A stretch of DNA of 62,000 bases from Phoronis australis. Lineage: Eukaryota; Phoronida; Phoronidae. The translations under genes and the position numbers were made by a program. Position 1 is the stretch's first letter, and every line of letters begins with the position of its first letter. The stretch lies in NCBI GenBank assembly GCA_002633005.1, contig NMRA01000010.1, positions 1,808,352 through 1,870,351 on the forward strand, given 5' to 3'. The notes under the pieces are model-generated. The model made no database searches. It was not told the origin of the DNA and saw only the letters and a program-made list of their open reading frames with translations. This document shows, in pieces, positions 60,301 to 62,000 of this stretch.

Positions 60301-61577
60301 ACAATGCATTTATTTTGGTTTAAAGATATTATTCCTTCACCTCTACGTGACTTTAAACCAGAAATCTTGTTCCTAAATCAATAAAAAATGCAATTTTTGT
60401 CATTTGAAGTGTGGAAACATTTTTGGGACACCCTGTATATTGCCATGGACTGCTGCAGTGCGATTGTGTTTTGATTCAAGTTAGTTTTAGCCTGAAACAT
60501 CTGTCGTTCACAACTGTTACGGTTCTCAATTTCAGAGCACGCCCCGTCCAGCTTAAACTACAACAAACAGGTTGTGGAGGAAAGTGATGTTGCGGAAACA
60601 CTAGTAAAGGTGTGTAATAAATACATGGGTAACTAAATGACAAGTAATTATAATTCTTATGATATTAATAAATAATAATTATAAATGATCATAATCGTGG
60701 CAGTGATGATACACTTTACTTCTGTAAATCACTGACTACACAAATCTATAGGTTATAATGTACTATTATTACTATTACTATTGTTATTGTTACTGATTTC
60801 AAAATCATGGACTGATTTAGTCGATACATGAAAATCTCATTCTAAATTGGTTTACCTTATGCAGTATGACCAGATCAATCAGTTTTACTTCATGATACCC
60901 AAAGTTGAAGAAACTTTGGTAATGTGGTGAGCATGCTGATTATTTAATACCTGCTATTGTCTGGGTACGTCTTTGTTGTTCGTTTGATTATCGTTATGGC
61001 ACACATGGGGCTGTTACAGTTGTGTGATTCTTTTACAATCTGGAGTCAACTGATCACTCAGTCATTACTCTTTAGTTTGCTGTGGTCATGACTTGACCAC
61101 TCACGTTTTCAAGCATAAGTTTTGCTCCATTACAGACATCTCTCCTTTAGTGAATATTCCAGACTAGACTTGTTTTCAAATGCAGATATCAGTCTGATCT
61201 ATTGTTAAGTGTTCCCAGCAATTTTATGTCGAGCATCGTGATTGCTGTTTTTAAAGCCAAGTTATCTGCCAAACTTCAAACAGTTATTATTGATGACTGT
61301 GCCATGTGGTAAATGCTATCACATAAAGAGAACATGGGTCAACCTTTTTTATTTTGTGGGCAGTTGACACAAGACTGTTCTTGTACTTATCTATATTCGC
61401 TTATTGACAGAGTGGAAGATGTTCTTATACCTTGTCTAGTCAGTAGAAAGCATTACTATGCTTTGTGTCATTTTGATGTGCACATTTGTTAATTCCAGTC
61501 GCTGGCTTTTCTCGATCAAGAACTGAAAGTGAAACAAAGTGTGCTAAGCGTCCTTCAGGAATTGTCTAGAAACTCAG
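57363..61577 (+). CDS. CFAP69: CFAP69, cilia and flagella associated protein 69 (5' part)
   Basis: Six coding exons: 57,363-57,521, 58,273-58,335, 59,533-59,785, 60,124-60,228, 60,536-60,609 and 61,499-61,577. Junction phases (0, 0, 1, 1, 0, 1) are consistent, giving the first 244 or so residues; the gene runs off the window. Recognised from conserved stretches such as LKDLVAIFKILNVCADRI, KICSLPFLKEKTSDE and the pattern of LMRV..LRLQVCR..AFY with a PPK motif, which match vertebrate CFAP69 (C7orf63) in order and spacing. It is an armadillo-like helical-repeat protein of motile cilia and sperm flagella, part of the central-apparatus machinery. The start ATG follows an acceptor (57,354), so an upstream non-coding exon is expected. 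The N-terminal 45 residues are not conserved by eye. Confidence 0.88.
57565..57814. mobile_element. 250-bp MITE in CFAP69 intron 1
   Basis: Starts GGGGCCCGTTCC and ends GGAATGGGCCCC, with further inverted matches inward (AAACTGACTTA against TAAGTCAGTTTT). A/T-rich centre with several TTAAG/CTTAA repeats. No target duplication is evident. Confidence 0.75.
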
Positions 61578-62000
61578 GTAAGAGTACACAGATCATTGTG
61601 AAAGGATACTTGTGTTAAGAGGTAAAGTTTGACTTTGCAACATTTTTTCACGTTATGTGACTAAAGTGCATGTTGAACGATAAATCTATACGCTGGCAAC
61701 ATATGTGTTGAGTCGTTAATATTCAGGGTTGGAACCAGCAGGTTGTTTGAATAGCTGGCAACCATAGCACAATCTTAGCAAAAGTTGACACTTTTGATTA
61801 CAACAGGCACCTGTTTGAATCACATCCCTTGTGAGTTGTGCGATACTGCGGTTGACAAAGCTCCAATGAGCCCTGGATGCTGTTAATTTGTCAGTGATGA
61901 CATTAAGATTTTTTCTGTCAGTGAATATAGATGCATAGGCAAAAGAACTTTTTATTCATCCTTGGAATCTAAGATGTTCTTATAAATTGTAGCCAAAAAC

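Overview
The window is eukaryotic DNA. Coding sequence is split into short exons with GT/AG splice sites and AATAAA polyadenylation signals, and the DNA is AT-rich and crowded with LINE relics, foldback elements and MITEs. A ciliary gene (CFAP69) and LINEs of the APE-endonuclease type point to an animal, most likely an aquatic invertebrate. I cannot name the species from the sequence alone.

About 1-3,650 is non-coding with two small inverted repeats. From about 3,680 to 49,160 a module is repeated three times in direct orientation (unit 1 3,684-17,330; unit 2 17,331-30,313; unit 3 30,314-49,160). Each unit runs: a minus-strand LINE 3' relic; a 34-37 bp minisatellite; a protein-kinase-like gene (degraded N-terminal region, then two kinase exons); a seven-exon coiled-coil gene with its own CCAAT/TATA promoter; and 3' flanking DNA carrying a short Cys-rich exon that begins MGKFLKN. 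The units have decayed differently. The kinase domain is intact only in unit 3 (DFG motif and splice donor kept). Units 1 and 2 carry DFD/DFC, a lost donor and stop codons. The coiled-coil gene is complete in units 1 and 3 (565 and 570 residues). In unit 2 it is interrupted by two single-N joins that look like chimeric assembly.

Unit 3 is enlarged by a degenerate LINE (31,634-36,420). This LINE is itself split by a displaced 1.4 kb piece of the unit 3' flank, which brings a copy of the acylation-type exon directly upstream of the best-preserved kinase gene. Comparing units gives empty sites that date insertions: a 1.0 kb foldback transposon with a 9-bp target duplication, two MITEs sharing a CACAGGCGC terminus with 8-bp target duplications, and a 3'-flank MITE.

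From 49,160 to 62,000 the DNA is single-copy: a tRNA-like SINE, a 627-bp DNA transposon with a 9-bp target duplication, a minus-strand five-exon gene for a small single-pass membrane protein of unknown function, and the first six coding exons of CFAP69 on the plus strand. The last two genes are divergent, and a candidate RFX X-box lies between them, as expected for a ciliary gene.
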